Source: Acidobacteriota bacterium (GTDB taxonomy: Bacteria > Acidobacteriota > Vicinamibacteria > Vicinamibacterales > Vicinamibacteraceae). From it: DNA of 8,572 bases. The notes under the pieces are model-generated. The model was not told where the DNA came from. It ran no database searches and was given only the letters and a program-made list of their open reading frames with translations. Location of the stretch: the NCBI GenBank assembly GCA_013695405.1, contig JACDAO010000228.1, positions 1 to 8,572 of the forward strand, in the 5' to 3' direction. Positions 1-7,800 of this stretch are shown here, piece by piece. The position numbers were made by a program, and so were the translations under genes. Position 1 is the stretch's first letter, and every line of letters begins with the position of its first letter.

Positions 1-1485
1 GCCTTCCACCTCGAGCTTCAGCTCGGGGTTGTCCTGCAGGGCCTTGATGGCCTCGTCGAGGATGCGCGTCGCTTCAGGCCGCAGCGTGTAGCGGTCGAAG
101 TCGAAGTGCACGTCCTCGAAGGTGTAGTCCTTGATCGCCGGGCGGACGACCTGGATCGTGACCGTGTCGGTGACCGTCCCGCCCTTGCCGTCCGAGACGG
201 TGACGGTGGTCGGCACCGGACCTTCCTGGTTCGGCGCCGTCCACAGCGACTCACGGTCGCCGGGGTTGGCGAACGTTCCGGCCGGGGCGGTCCACTTGTA
301 TGACAGCGTATCGCCGTCGGGGTCGCTGGCGTCCGCGGTGACGGTCGAGCTCTTGCCGACTTCCACCGTGCACGGGTTGCAGCGGGCCTTGACCGTCGGC
401 GGACGGTTTTCCTGTACGGGCGGCGGTGGTGGCGGCGGGGGCGGCGGGGGCGCCGTGACCGAGGTGGCGATGCCGGGGTGGTAGCCGATCCGGAACTGGA
501 CGCCGAGGTTGTCGCCGTTTTCGTCTTCGAAGGTGGAGAAGAAGTCACTGCGCTGGTCGTGCTTGAGCGCGTAGACCACGCCGCCGCCGATGAAGAAGCC
601 GCGCGAGCTGATGTAGGTGGCGCCGATGGCGGCGTCGAGCGGGCTGCGGATCGGCCAGGTGCCGGCGCCGACGCTGTTGTCATTGGCGGTCAGGCCACCG
701 AGCGTGATCTGGTCGTCGAAGTACCTCTCACCGAACAGCTCGGCCGTCAATCGCAGGTTGCTGCGGCTCGGCAGGCCGAGACCGACACCGTAGCGCAGGC
801 CGTTGCTCTGCTCGGTCTGGTCGGCATCGGCGCGAATCGCGGCGCCGACGTAACCTGAGAGATCGGCGCGCTGACCCACTTCCTTGCTCAGGATGTAGTC
901 GACGAAGAAATCCGCCTGCCCCGAGCTGGTGCCCTTGTCGCTGCTGCCGGTGGGAATCTTGACCATTGCCTTGATGGCCATCGCCAGCGGGGCACGCTGC
1001 TCGGAGAGCAGGGCCACCTTGCCGCCGACGTACAAGTCGCCGAAGGTCGTGCCCGACCAGCCCTGACGCACGCGCGGGTAGTCGTTGACCGGCCCGCCGG
1101 CCGCGTTACCCGGCACGAAGATCGGACGCACGTCGCGGTCAATCCGGGTGACGGTGGACAGTGCCGCGAACAACTCGGCGCGTCCGCCGACGCCGTAGCC
1201 GACGGTGACCGGGAAGAAGCCGATGTCGGTGAACCCTTCCTGGCGGTCGAAGTTCGTGTAGTACGCGCTGGCCGACCAGCGACCGGCCGGCAGCACTTCA
1301 CCGAGCGGCACGAACCACAGACCGGTGTCGCCCTGGAATGTCGTGGTGGCAGGACGTGTCTCGGTGACCATGTCCGCGGGCGGAGGCGCGGTGGCGGGAC
1401 CGGCGGCCTGCTGCGCGAACCCCGCAGGCGCAGCCATCGCCAGACCGAGTGCGGCGGCGAGACTTACCCTGAAGAGGCGTGTCAT
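1..1485 (-). CDS. OmpA-family outer-membrane protein with PKD-like domain (3' end beyond window)
   Basis: The reading frame is open for 495 codons and runs off the left edge. Residues 1-24 look like a signal peptide: basic start MTRLFR, an Ala/Leu core, and probable cleavage after GFA before QQ. Residues about 25-340 alternate in a Gly- and aromatic-rich beta-strand pattern suggesting an outer-membrane barrel. Eleven consecutive prolines (346-356) lead into a PKD/Ig-like module (about 360-450; NRPPTV, SDPDGD, TVTVSDGKGG) containing a CNPC motif. From residue 454, YTFEDVHFDFDRY opens the OmpA peptidoglycan-binding domain, whose usual length predicts about 60-70 more residues off the edge. By family it should anchor the outer membrane to peptidoglycan; ligand and pore activity are unknown. 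An in-frame ATG two codons upstream (1491) is possible, but GAGG at 1494-1497 sits 8 nt from the ATG at 1485 and only 2 nt from the upstream one. It lies downstream of tatC with its own promoter. Confidence 0.9.
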   Translation of the reverse strand, partial: MTRLFRVSLAAALGLAMAAPAGFAQQAAGPATAPPPADMVTETRPATTTFQGDTGLWFVPLGEVLPAGRWSASAYYTNFDRQEGFTDIGFFPVTVGYGVGGRAELFAALSTVTRIDRDVRPIFVPGNAAGGPVNDYPRVRQGWSGTTFGDLYVGGKVALLSEQRAPLAMAIKAMVKIPTGSSDKGTSSGQADFFVDYILSKEVGQRADLSGYVGAAIRADADQTEQSNGLRYGVGLGLPSRSNLRLTAELFGERYFDDQITLGGLTANDNSVGAGTWPIRSPLDAAIGATYISSRGFFIGGGVVYALKHDQRSDFFSTFEDENGDNLGVQFRIGYHPGIATSVTAPPPPPPPPPPPVQENRPPTVKARCNPCTVEVGKSSTVTADASDPDGDTLSYKWTAPAGTFANPGDRESLWTAPNQEGPVPTTVTVSDGKGGTVTDTVTIQVVRPAIKDYTFEDVHFDFDRYTLRPEATRILDEAIKALQDNPELKLEVEG

Positions 1486-1493
1486 GTGCATGT

Positions 1494-1507
1494 CCTCGAA
1501 ATCCCTT
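1494..1507 (-). promoter_or_regulatory. Ribosome-binding region of the OmpA-family gene
   Basis: On the minus strand, GAGG (1494-1497) lies 8 nt before the ATG at 1485, and AAGGGA (1502-1507) lies 10 nt before the alternative ATG at 1491. The first pairing has better spacing and favours the start at 1485, but both starts give the same signal peptide apart from two extra residues (Met-His). Confidence 0.55.
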
Positions 1508-1544
1508 CGAAACCAACTCAACCCACAAGAATTGCAACGCACCC

Positions 1545-1573
1545 ATACTACGTGCCGATCGTTAGTCCGTCAA
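1545..1573 (-). promoter_or_regulatory. Sigma70-like promoter for the OmpA-family gene
   Basis: On the minus strand, TTGACG (1568-1573, 5 of 6 to the -35 consensus) is separated by exactly 17 nt from TAGTAT (1545-1550, 4 of 6 to the -10, with the important first TA and last T present). Transcription would start near 1538, giving a leader of about 50 nt. The surrounding DNA is visibly more AT-rich than the genes. It is the best promoter match in the window, though found by eye. Confidence 0.55.
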
Positions 1574-1624
1574 ACCGTATTAGTAAGCGGATCGCAGCCG
1601 TCACGCTTGCCAAAACTGTTATCG

Positions 1625-1670
1625 CACTCTTACGCGCTTGCAAGAGTGTCGCCAGGCCGACACCGGCGAC
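1625..1670 (-). terminator. Two adjoining hairpins after tatC, possible terminator
   Basis: Two inverted repeats share one base. The first met on the minus strand is GTCGCC/GGCGAC (1648-1653 with 1665-1670), extendable to 8 bp with one bulged base. The second is a perfect 7-bp CACTCTT/AAGAGTG stem (1625-1631 with 1642-1648) with a 10-nt loop. They begin about 25 nt past the tatC stop and precede the OmpA-gene promoter, so a tat terminator is plausible. A U-run does not follow directly; a short TTTT comes about 9 nt later. This is not a strong intrinsic terminator. Confidence 0.3.
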
Positions 1671-1694
1671 CCGATCCCTCACTCGCAGGGTACG

Positions 1695-2522
1695 TCACGC
1701 CACGTCGTCAGCCGATGCCGGTTCTGGAGTCCGTCGCTTCTTGAAGATCCAGGCCACGACGATGCTGAAGGCGTACAGACCAATCATCGGCACGGCGACG
1801 AGAAACAATGAGACCGGATCGGAACCCGGCGTCACGATCGCGGCGACGACGAAGATGATCAGGACCGCGTACTTGGTGTTGCGGATCATGTAGCGCGGGG
1901 TGACCAGGCCGACCCGTGCCAGGAACATGACGAGCGTCGGCATTTCGAACACGGCACCGAGGCCGAGCGCCATCCGGACGTAGAGCGAGAACGTCGGCCC
2001 GATCCGCGGCGCGAACTCAACCGTATCAGTGGCGAAGCTGGCAAAAAAAGCCCACGCCGCAGGGAACACCACGTAGTGCGAGAACATCGCGCCGGCGATG
2101 AAGAACGTCGTCGACATCGCGACGAACGGAATCGCGAAGCGCTTCTCGTGGGCGTACAGGCCCGGTGCGATGAACGCCCACAGCTGCCAGAGCAGGACCG
2201 GCAACGCCAGCATCAGGCCGGCCAGTGCCGCCATCTTCATCTGCAGCAGGAAGCCTTCGGCCGGCTCGGTGAAGATCAACTTGCCCCCGTGCGGGAGCAC
2301 CGCCTGCAGGGGGTTCATGATGAAGGCGAAGATGTAGTTGATGAAGAAGGCGGCAATGATGAAGCCGCCGATCACCGAGAGGAGTGCCCTGATCAGTCGC
2401 TGCCGGAGCTCGTCGAGATGCTCCAGGAACGACATCTTGCCGCCGATACTGCCGTCGTCGTCCTCGTCGGGATCGTCGAGGTGCGGCGGCGGGGGCAGCG
2501 CGGGTACCGGCGAGAGGGACAT
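1695..2522 (-). CDS. tatC: Sec-independent protein translocase subunit TatC
   Basis: TatC is the inner-membrane receptor of the twin-arginine pathway. It binds the RR signal of folded cargo and recruits TatA. The 275-residue product shows the family signature FLEHLDELRQRL (32-43), TEPAEGF (85-91), LWAFIAPGLYAHEKR (114-128, with E126 matching the conserved signal-binding glutamate), VFEMP (191-195) and TPGSDPVS (231-238). Six hydrophobic segments fall near 43-66, 93-119, 130-157, 178-203, 215-231 and 237-260. About 29 residues rich in Pro, Asp and Glu precede the usual family start, so Met30 (ATG at 2433-2435) is an alternative initiation site. Neither site has a good Shine-Dalgarno sequence. 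The gene follows tatA by 36 nt on the same strand, so the two are probably co-transcribed and translationally linked. Family identity is certain; the exact start is not. Confidence 0.97.
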   Translation of the reverse strand: MSLSPVPALPPPPHLDDPDEDDDGSIGGKMSFLEHLDELRQRLIRALLSVIGGFIIAAFFINYIFAFIMNPLQAVLPHGGKLIFTEPAEGFLLQMKMAALAGLMLALPVLLWQLWAFIAPGLYAHEKRFAIPFVAMSTTFFIAGAMFSHYVVFPAAWAFFASFATDTVEFAPRIGPTFSLYVRMALGLGAVFEMPTLVMFLARVGLVTPRYMIRNTKYAVLIIFVVAAIVTPGSDPVSLFLVAVPMIGLYAFSIVVAWIFKKRRTPEPASADDVA

Positions 2523-2558
2523 GCGTGCGGAGGCGTCTGACCGGGCTGAACCGTCGAC

Positions 2559-2885
2559 TCAGAGCGTCGCGCCGCGCGGCGTGGTCTCGCCGGGGACCGG
2601 GGCGGCATAGGGGTCGTCGTCCGGCACTGCTGCGGGCGACTCGTCGACCACCGGCGCCGGGGCAGGCACGGGCGCCGACGCCGGCGTGGCCACGCGACGG
2701 TCCTTCTCCTCTTCGAGGCGGATTTCGTCCTCGAGCGAGTTGCGCAGGTCGGTGGAGGCGCGCTTGAACTCGGCGAGGCTCTTGCCGAGGGACTTGCCCA
2801 ATTCGGGCAGCTTGCGTGGGCCGAACACGATCAAGGCAATCACAAAGATGATCACCAGTTCCGGCATACCGAGAGAACCGAACAT
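2559..2885 (-). CDS. tatA: Twin-arginine translocase TatA/TatB-family subunit
   Basis: This is the small pore-forming partner of TatC. The 108-residue product has a short N-terminal membrane helix (about residues 8-20), the FGP hinge (21-23) and an amphipathic helix beginning RKLPELGKSLGKSLAEFKR (24-42), all diagnostic of the TatA/B family. A charged Glu/Arg/Lys segment (about 52-64) leads into a Pro/Ala-rich, probably disordered tail (67-108). Residue 9 is Glu, a feature also seen in TatB proteins. Because no second TatA/B gene is present here, the protein may serve both roles as in minimal TatAC systems; tatB could also lie elsewhere. The ATG at 2885 is backed by a clear AGGAG (2892-2896) 6 nt upstream. 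It is first in the tatA-tatC operon and is transcribed away from the protease gene. Confidence 0.95.
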   Translation of the reverse strand: MFGSLGMPELVIIFVIALIVFGPRKLPELGKSLGKSLAEFKRASTDLRNSLEDEIRLEEEKDRRVATPASAPVPAPAPVVDESPAAVPDDDPYAAPVPGETTPRGATL

Positions 2886-3008
2886 CGGGGGCTCCTGAGG
2901 TCCGTGGACGACTGCCGCGAAGAACGCCCCGCGCGGAAGGAACGCCGGCGGATGCGGTCTTCAGGCGCACGGCCCAGCTTCAGCGGGCGTGTCGCAGACC
3001 AGACAGTG

Positions 3009-3036
3009 ATTAGGAAGGCGATCGGCGCAGGGTCAA
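3009..3036 (-). promoter_or_regulatory. Candidate promoter for tatA-tatC
   Basis: On the minus strand, TTGACC (3031-3036, 5 of 6 to -35) is followed 16 nt later by CCTAAT (3009-3014, 4 of 6 to -10 but lacking the first TA). An overlapping TAATCA at 18-nt spacing is the other reading. The leader to the tatA ATG would be over 110 nt. The -35 is convincing and the -10 is weak. Confidence 0.3.
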
Positions 3037-3038
3037 TC

Positions 3039-3067
3039 TTGGCCACCTCCGGGCTGCATGGTACGCT
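3039..3067 (+). promoter_or_regulatory. Candidate promoter for the S41 protease gene, possibly leaderless
   Basis: TTGGCC (3039-3044) is spaced 17 nt from TACGCT (3062-3067), a TANNNT-type -10 whose last base is 6 nt before the ATG at 3074. Transcription would then start at or next to the start codon. The absence of any Shine-Dalgarno sequence before that ATG fits this. The -35 lies 2 bp from the opposite-facing -35 candidate for tatA, so the two promoters would be back to back. Confidence 0.35.
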
Positions 3068-3073
3068 CCCGCT

Positions 3074-4702
3074 ATGCACAAAAGCCGCGCCCTTCCCGCG
3101 GTGCTCTTCGCCGTGGCCGTCTCCGCGCTGGTCGGAGGCGTGCTCGGGCGGCAGGCGCAGGCGACTTCCGATCCGCTGACCGACCGGTACCGCACATTCA
3201 CGGCCGCGCTTGCGGCGGTGGAGCAGGAATACGTCGAGGAGGTCGAGGCCGACCGACTGGTCTACAGCGCCATCACCGGCATGCTGCAGACCCTGGACCC
3301 GCATTCCAGCTTTCTCGACCCGCGCGCCTACGCGCAGTTGCGCGAGCGGCAGGAAGGCCGATACTACGGCCTCGGTATCAGCATCGTCCCGGTCGACGGC
3401 GACATCACCGTGGTCTCGCTGTTCGAGGGCTCGCCGGCCTACAAGAAGGGCATCCGCCGCGGCGACGTCATCGCGCGCATCGAAGGCACCGACACCAAGG
3501 GCTGGACCAGCGAGCAGGCAGTCAAGTCCCTGCGCGGGCCGAAGGGCTCGGAAGTGAAGCTCGGACTCCGGCGGCAGGGCTTTGCGGAGTTGATCGACCT
3601 GAGTGTCGCCCGTGACGAGGTCAACATCCCGACCATCAAGGGCGCCTTCATGGTCGACCAGCAGACTGGGTACATCCGCCTCAACGATTTCTCGGAGACC
3701 ACCGACCGCGACCTCGGCGCGGCGCTCGACGCCCTGGCCTCCAAGGGCATGAGGCGCCTGCTGCTGGACCTGCGCGACAACCCCGGCGGGCCGCTCGATC
3801 AGGCGATCAAGGTGTCCGACCGCTTCCTGCCGCAGGGCGACCTGGTGGTCTACACGCGCGGCCGGACCCGCAACTCCGACCAGGACTATCGCGCCGACAA
3901 CGCCGGCGAGCTGGCCGACGTCCCGGTGGTGGTGCTGGTCAACCGCAACAGCGCCAGCGCCTCGGAGATCGTCTCGGGGGCTCTGCAAGACCACGACCGC
4001 GCCCTGGTCGTCGGCGAGAAGACCTTCGGCAAGGCGCTGGTCCAGTCGGTCTACCGAATCAGCGAGGGCGCCGGCCTGGCCCTGACCACGGCTCGCTACT
4101 TCACCCCGAGTGGCCGATTGATTCAGCGCCCCTGGGACGGCACCTTCGACGAGTACCTGACGTACTCGCTCCGCGACCAGAAGACCGACGAACCGCGCGA
4201 CCCGGCCAACCTGAAGTTCACCGACGCCGGCCGGAAGGTCTACGGGGGCGGCGGGATCGAACCGGACAAGTACCTGGCCGGTCCGGTCGAAGGCTTCAAT
4301 CCCGGCCGCTTCGCGCGTGGGCTGTGGGCCCGGCAGATTTTCGCCGACTTCGCCCAGCTCTACACGGCGGCCGGCGACACCCGGATCGCCGGCGGCAACA
4401 ACCAGAAGACATTGGCGCGCGGCTTCACGGTGGACGACGCGATGGTGGCCGATTTCCGGGGCTATCTCGTGACTCGCAAGGTCCGCATCGACGACCAGGC
4501 GCTGACCGCCGACCTGGAGTTCGTGCGGGCGATGATCCAGCACGACCTCGACCTGGCGCTGTTCGGGGTCGAGGAAGCGCGTCGCAACCTGCTGCGCCGC
4601 GACCCGCAAGCGCAGTTCGCGCTGCAGCAGTTCGGCGAAGCGGCGCGCCTGACGCAACTCAAGGCGCCGCAGCCAACCGCGTCCCGCCAGGGCCTGCAGT
4701 AG
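3074..4702 (+). CDS. S41-family C-terminal processing protease (CtpA/Prc type)
   Basis: This is a periplasmic serine protease of the tail-specific/C-terminal processing family, which cleaves proteins at or near their C termini. The 542-residue product begins with a hydrophobic segment (about 6-24) followed by AQA (28-30), consistent with a signal peptide or membrane anchor. A helical region with LDPHSSFLDP (74-83) precedes a PDZ domain (about 97-170; GLGISI, SPAYKKGIRRGDVI). The protease core carries LDLRDNPGG (231-239), then NSASASE with nucleophile Ser295, and GEKTFGKALVQ with general base Lys320 and Gln324. The Ser-Lys spacing of 25 and Lys-Gln spacing of 4 match the family. A C-terminal region (about 405-542) extends beyond the catalytic core; it ends in a charged helical stretch and a short Pro/Gln tail of unknown role. 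The start is the first in-frame ATG before the signal sequence; no ribosome-binding site is visible. It diverges from tatA and lies 166 nt upstream of smc. Confidence 0.96.
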   Translation: MHKSRALPAVLFAVAVSALVGGVLGRQAQATSDPLTDRYRTFTAALAAVEQEYVEEVEADRLVYSAITGMLQTLDPHSSFLDPRAYAQLRERQEGRYYGLGISIVPVDGDITVVSLFEGSPAYKKGIRRGDVIARIEGTDTKGWTSEQAVKSLRGPKGSEVKLGLRRQGFAELIDLSVARDEVNIPTIKGAFMVDQQTGYIRLNDFSETTDRDLGAALDALASKGMRRLLLDLRDNPGGPLDQAIKVSDRFLPQGDLVVYTRGRTRNSDQDYRADNAGELADVPVVVLVNRNSASASEIVSGALQDHDRALVVGEKTFGKALVQSVYRISEGAGLALTTARYFTPSGRLIQRPWDGTFDEYLTYSLRDQKTDEPRDPANLKFTDAGRKVYGGGGIEPDKYLAGPVEGFNPGRFARGLWARQIFADFAQLYTAAGDTRIAGGNNQKTLARGFTVDDAMVADFRGYLVTRKVRIDDQALTADLEFVRAMIQHDLDLALFGVEEARRNLLRRDPQAQFALQQFGEAARLTQLKAPQPTASRQGLQ

Positions 4703-4716
4703 GTCCGTCCGCGCCT

Positions 4717-4732
4717 GTCGGGGCCCGCCGAC
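4717..4732 (+). terminator. Short GC hairpin after the protease gene
   Basis: GTCGG (4717-4721) pairs perfectly with CCGAC (4728-4732) around a 6-nt loop, 14 nt after the protease stop codon. Only a mixed CGGTTGGG follows, not a U-run. It could weakly terminate or protect the transcript, or be chance in GC-rich DNA. The rest of 4703-4868 holds the smc promoter and leader and nothing else I can identify. Confidence 0.2.
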
Positions 4733-4785
4733 CGGTTGGGTCAGCCGTACCGTCCTGTCCACGATCTTGTGGCCGTCGCCAGCTC

Positions 4786-4814
4786 TTGCCGCTACAGGTA
4801 GTTGCTGCTAGACT
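4786..4814 (+). promoter_or_regulatory. Sigma70-like promoter for smc
   Basis: TTGCCG (4786-4791, 4 of 6 to -35) is separated by 17 nt from TAGACT (4809-4814, 4 of 6 to -10). Transcription would start near 4821, leaving a leader of about 48 nt before the smc ATG. Spacing and position are right and hexamer matches are moderate. It implies that smc need not depend on read-through from the protease gene. Confidence 0.45.
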
Positions 4815-4868
4815 CCGCCCGTCTCTGCCGCGCCTTCGCAGGTCCTGCGCGCCGCAGCACCCGGTGCC

Positions 4869-7800
4869 ATGCGTCTCAATCGCCTAGAAATCAACGGCTT
4901 CAAGAGCTTTCCCGATCGCGCCGACCTGGCCTTCGACCTCGGCGTGACCGCCATCGTCGGGCCCAACGGCTGCGGCAAGAGCAACGTGGTCGATGCCATC
5001 ACCTGGGTGCTCGGCGAGCAGAGCGCCAAGAGCCTGCGCGGCGAGCGGATGGAGGACGTGATCTTCGCCGGCAGCGACGCGCGCAAGCCGACCCACACCG
5101 CCGAAGTGAAGCTCAAGATGAGCGGGGTGATCTCGCGCGCCGGCATGGAACAGCACCCAGTGCGCCGCACCGTCGAGCAGGAACTCGAGGACGCCGTCGC
5201 GACGCTGACGGACCTCTCGCTGGCGCGCGACGTCGAGGTCAGTCGTCGCCTGTACCGATCGGGCGAGAGCGAGTACCTCATCGACGGGCACGTCGTCCGC
5301 CTGCGTGACGTGCAGGACCTGCTGATGGACGCCGGCATGGGCGTGAAGGGCTACGCGGTGATCGAGCAGGGCAAGATCGGCCAGATCCTGGCCGCCAAGC
5401 CAACCGAGCGCCGGCAGCTGATCGAGGAGGCCGCCGGCGTCACCAAGTACAAAGCCCGCCGGCGCCAGGCCGAACTGAAGCTCGAAGCGGCCCAGCAGAA
5501 CCTGACCCGCGTCGACGACATCGTCTTCGAGCTGGAGAAGCAACGCGGAGCGCTCAAGCGGCAGGCCGCCAAGGCGCGCCGGTACCGGACGCTGCGCGAA
5601 GAACTGCGACAGTGGGAGAAGCTGCTGTTCGGCCAGAAGTACCAGGCGCTGCAGGAAGCGATGGCCGTGGCGATGCAGCGTCTTGGCGAGGCACGCGACC
5701 GCGAGTCGGGCCTGGCCGCGCGGGTCGGCGAGGTCGAGGCGTCGCTCGAACGGCTGCGCCTCGAGCTGACCGAGGCCGACGCGGCCGCCAACGCCGCCCG
5801 CCAGGCTGCCCATGCCAAGGAACTCGAGAGCGGTCGTCGACAGCAACAGCTGGAGTTCGACGTCCAGCAGGTGCAGACCCTGGCCGCGACGCTGCTGGCG
5901 ATGCAGGACGAGATCGGCCGGCTGCAGGAACGCGTCGGCCCGATGCACGGCGAGCTCGACACGCGGCGTGCCGGCAGCGGACAGGCCGATCGTGAGCGCG
6001 ACGCCGCGGCCGTGCAGGTCACGGACGAGGATGCTGCGGTGGCCCGCGCCGCCGCGGAGATCGCCGCGCTCGAACATTCCGTCGAGAAAGCCAGGACCGA
6101 GCTCTACGCCGGCATGACGCAGGTCAACACCCTGCGCAACGCGATCGAGCGGGCGATCGAGGCGCGCGACCGCATCGCCCAGGAACTTGGCCGACTCGAA
6201 GTGGAGAGCGACGACCTGCGCGTCGAGCAGGAGCAGGCGCTGACCGGGCGAGAACGTGCCGCGGACGCCCTGCGCGTGGCGCAGGGGTCGCTCGACCAGG
6301 TGCGCAGCAGTCGTGCAGGCAGCGAAGCGGCGCTCGGCACGGCGCGGATCGAGCGCGAGTGGCGCGAGCGAGATCTCCGGACGCGCGAGCGCGAGGCGTC
6401 GGGGCTGCAGGCGCGTTTGCGATCGCTCGAGGAACTCGATGCAGCCCGTGCCGAGTACGGCGAAGGCGCCCGGCTCGTGCTCTCGGCGGGCACGCAGGGG
6501 CCGTCGCACCTCGGGTCCGTGGCCGACGCACTCGAGGTCGATCGCGAGTACGAGACCGCCGTGGCCGCGTGTCTCGGTGAACTGGTGCAGCACGTGGTCG
6601 TGCCCGACTTCGCCTCGGTGGACAGCGGGCTGGCGTTGGTCCGCGACCGCGATGCCGGGCGAGTCGGCTTCCTCGTCGCCGCCGACGTTGCGGCGGTCAC
6701 GTCGACGTCGACGCCGGGTCCAATGCCCGCCGGAGTCCGTCCGCTGCTGGAGGTCGTGCGCGTCGGCGGGCCTGCCGCCGAGCCGATTCGCAGCATGCTC
6801 GCCGAGGCATGGCTGGCTGATTCGCCAGCGGTCGCGCGCGAGGCCGCGCGGCTGCTCGCCGGGCCGGTTGTGACGCCAGCGGGCGACGTCTATCGCGGCG
6901 CGCGGCTGGTGTCGGGCGGCGGCAAGGCCGACGCCCGCGAGATCCTGCACACCAAGGTCGAAATCAAGGAACTGCGCGCGCAGGTGGTGCAGGCGCAGCA
7001 GGACATCGAGCGCTTGACCAGGGACCTCGCGGTCGCCGACGCCGCGATGGCTCGTATCGCCGAGGCGATCGCCGTATTCGCCGCCGAGCAGGTGACCCAC
7101 GAGAAGTCGATCGTCGGTTACGAGTTGCAGGTCAACCGCGCCTCCGACGAACGCGACCGCGTGGTGCGTCGAATGGAGCTGATCGACAGCGAACGGCGGC
7201 GTGCGCTCCAAGAGCGGGCCACGCTCGAGGCGCGCGAGGCCGAGGCGCGGCGCAGCATCGAGGACCTCGAGGTCGAACAGCAGACGCTCGGCGACGATCT
7301 CGCGGCCGCGCAGCGGCGGTTGCTCGATGGCCGTGAGCGGCAGGCCTCGGTCGGGCGGCGGGCCGCCGAGGCGCGCGCCACGCACGCCGCGCTGGTCGAG
7401 CGTTCCTCGGCGCTGGCCCAGGACGTGCGCCGTCTCGAGGACGCCTCCGCCGAACTGCGCCAGCGGGTCGCTGCGCGCCGGCACGAGTTCGATGCCTCGG
7501 TCACGCGCCGTGGCACGCTCGAGTCGTCCATCACCGCGTTGCGCGCCGCGATCGACGACGATCTGGTCGCGTTCGACGACCTCAGGCGTACGGTGATCGA
7601 CGCCGACCAGCGGGTTGGGGCGGTACAGGCCGGTTTCGGCGATCACGAAGCCAGTGCCCGCGACGCCCGCAAGAGCCTCGATGACGTGCGCGCCCGTGCG
7701 ACCTCGTTCGAAATTGCTCGGGCCACCGCCGATGCCGACCTCGGCCACCTCGCCGAGTCGTGCCGCGAGGCCCTCGACCAGAGCCTCGAGGACGTCGCCG

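Noticed and set aside
478..858. Plus-strand frames opposite the OmpA-family gene
   Set aside because: They are antisense shadows; the minus-strand frame has a signal peptide, PKD-like domain and OmpA motif.
1298..1546. A small minus-strand gene in the leader of the OmpA-family gene
   Set aside because: It overlaps the signal-peptide region in another frame, starts within the -10 hexamer area and has an Arg/His-rich product without family features.
1325..1893. Plus-strand frames spanning the 1486-1694 spacer
   Set aside because: Each covers parts of two minus-strand genes antisense and the AT-richer spacer, with no ribosome-binding site or recognisable domain.
2026..2970. A 314-codon minus-strand frame overlapping tatA and tatC
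   Set aside because: It is a shifted frame across two well-supported genes, giving an Arg/Pro/Ala-rich product with no domain.
2852..4762. A 636-codon open frame on the minus strand opposite the protease gene
   Set aside because: It has the same explanation: in register with the protease codons and kept open by codon bias. It also overlaps the tatA start region. The sense frame has the complete S41 catalytic set.
6697..6715. Short tandem TCGACG-like repeat in the smc hinge
   Set aside because: It encodes a Thr-Ser run within an open, conserved gene; it is too short to be a meaningful repeat element.
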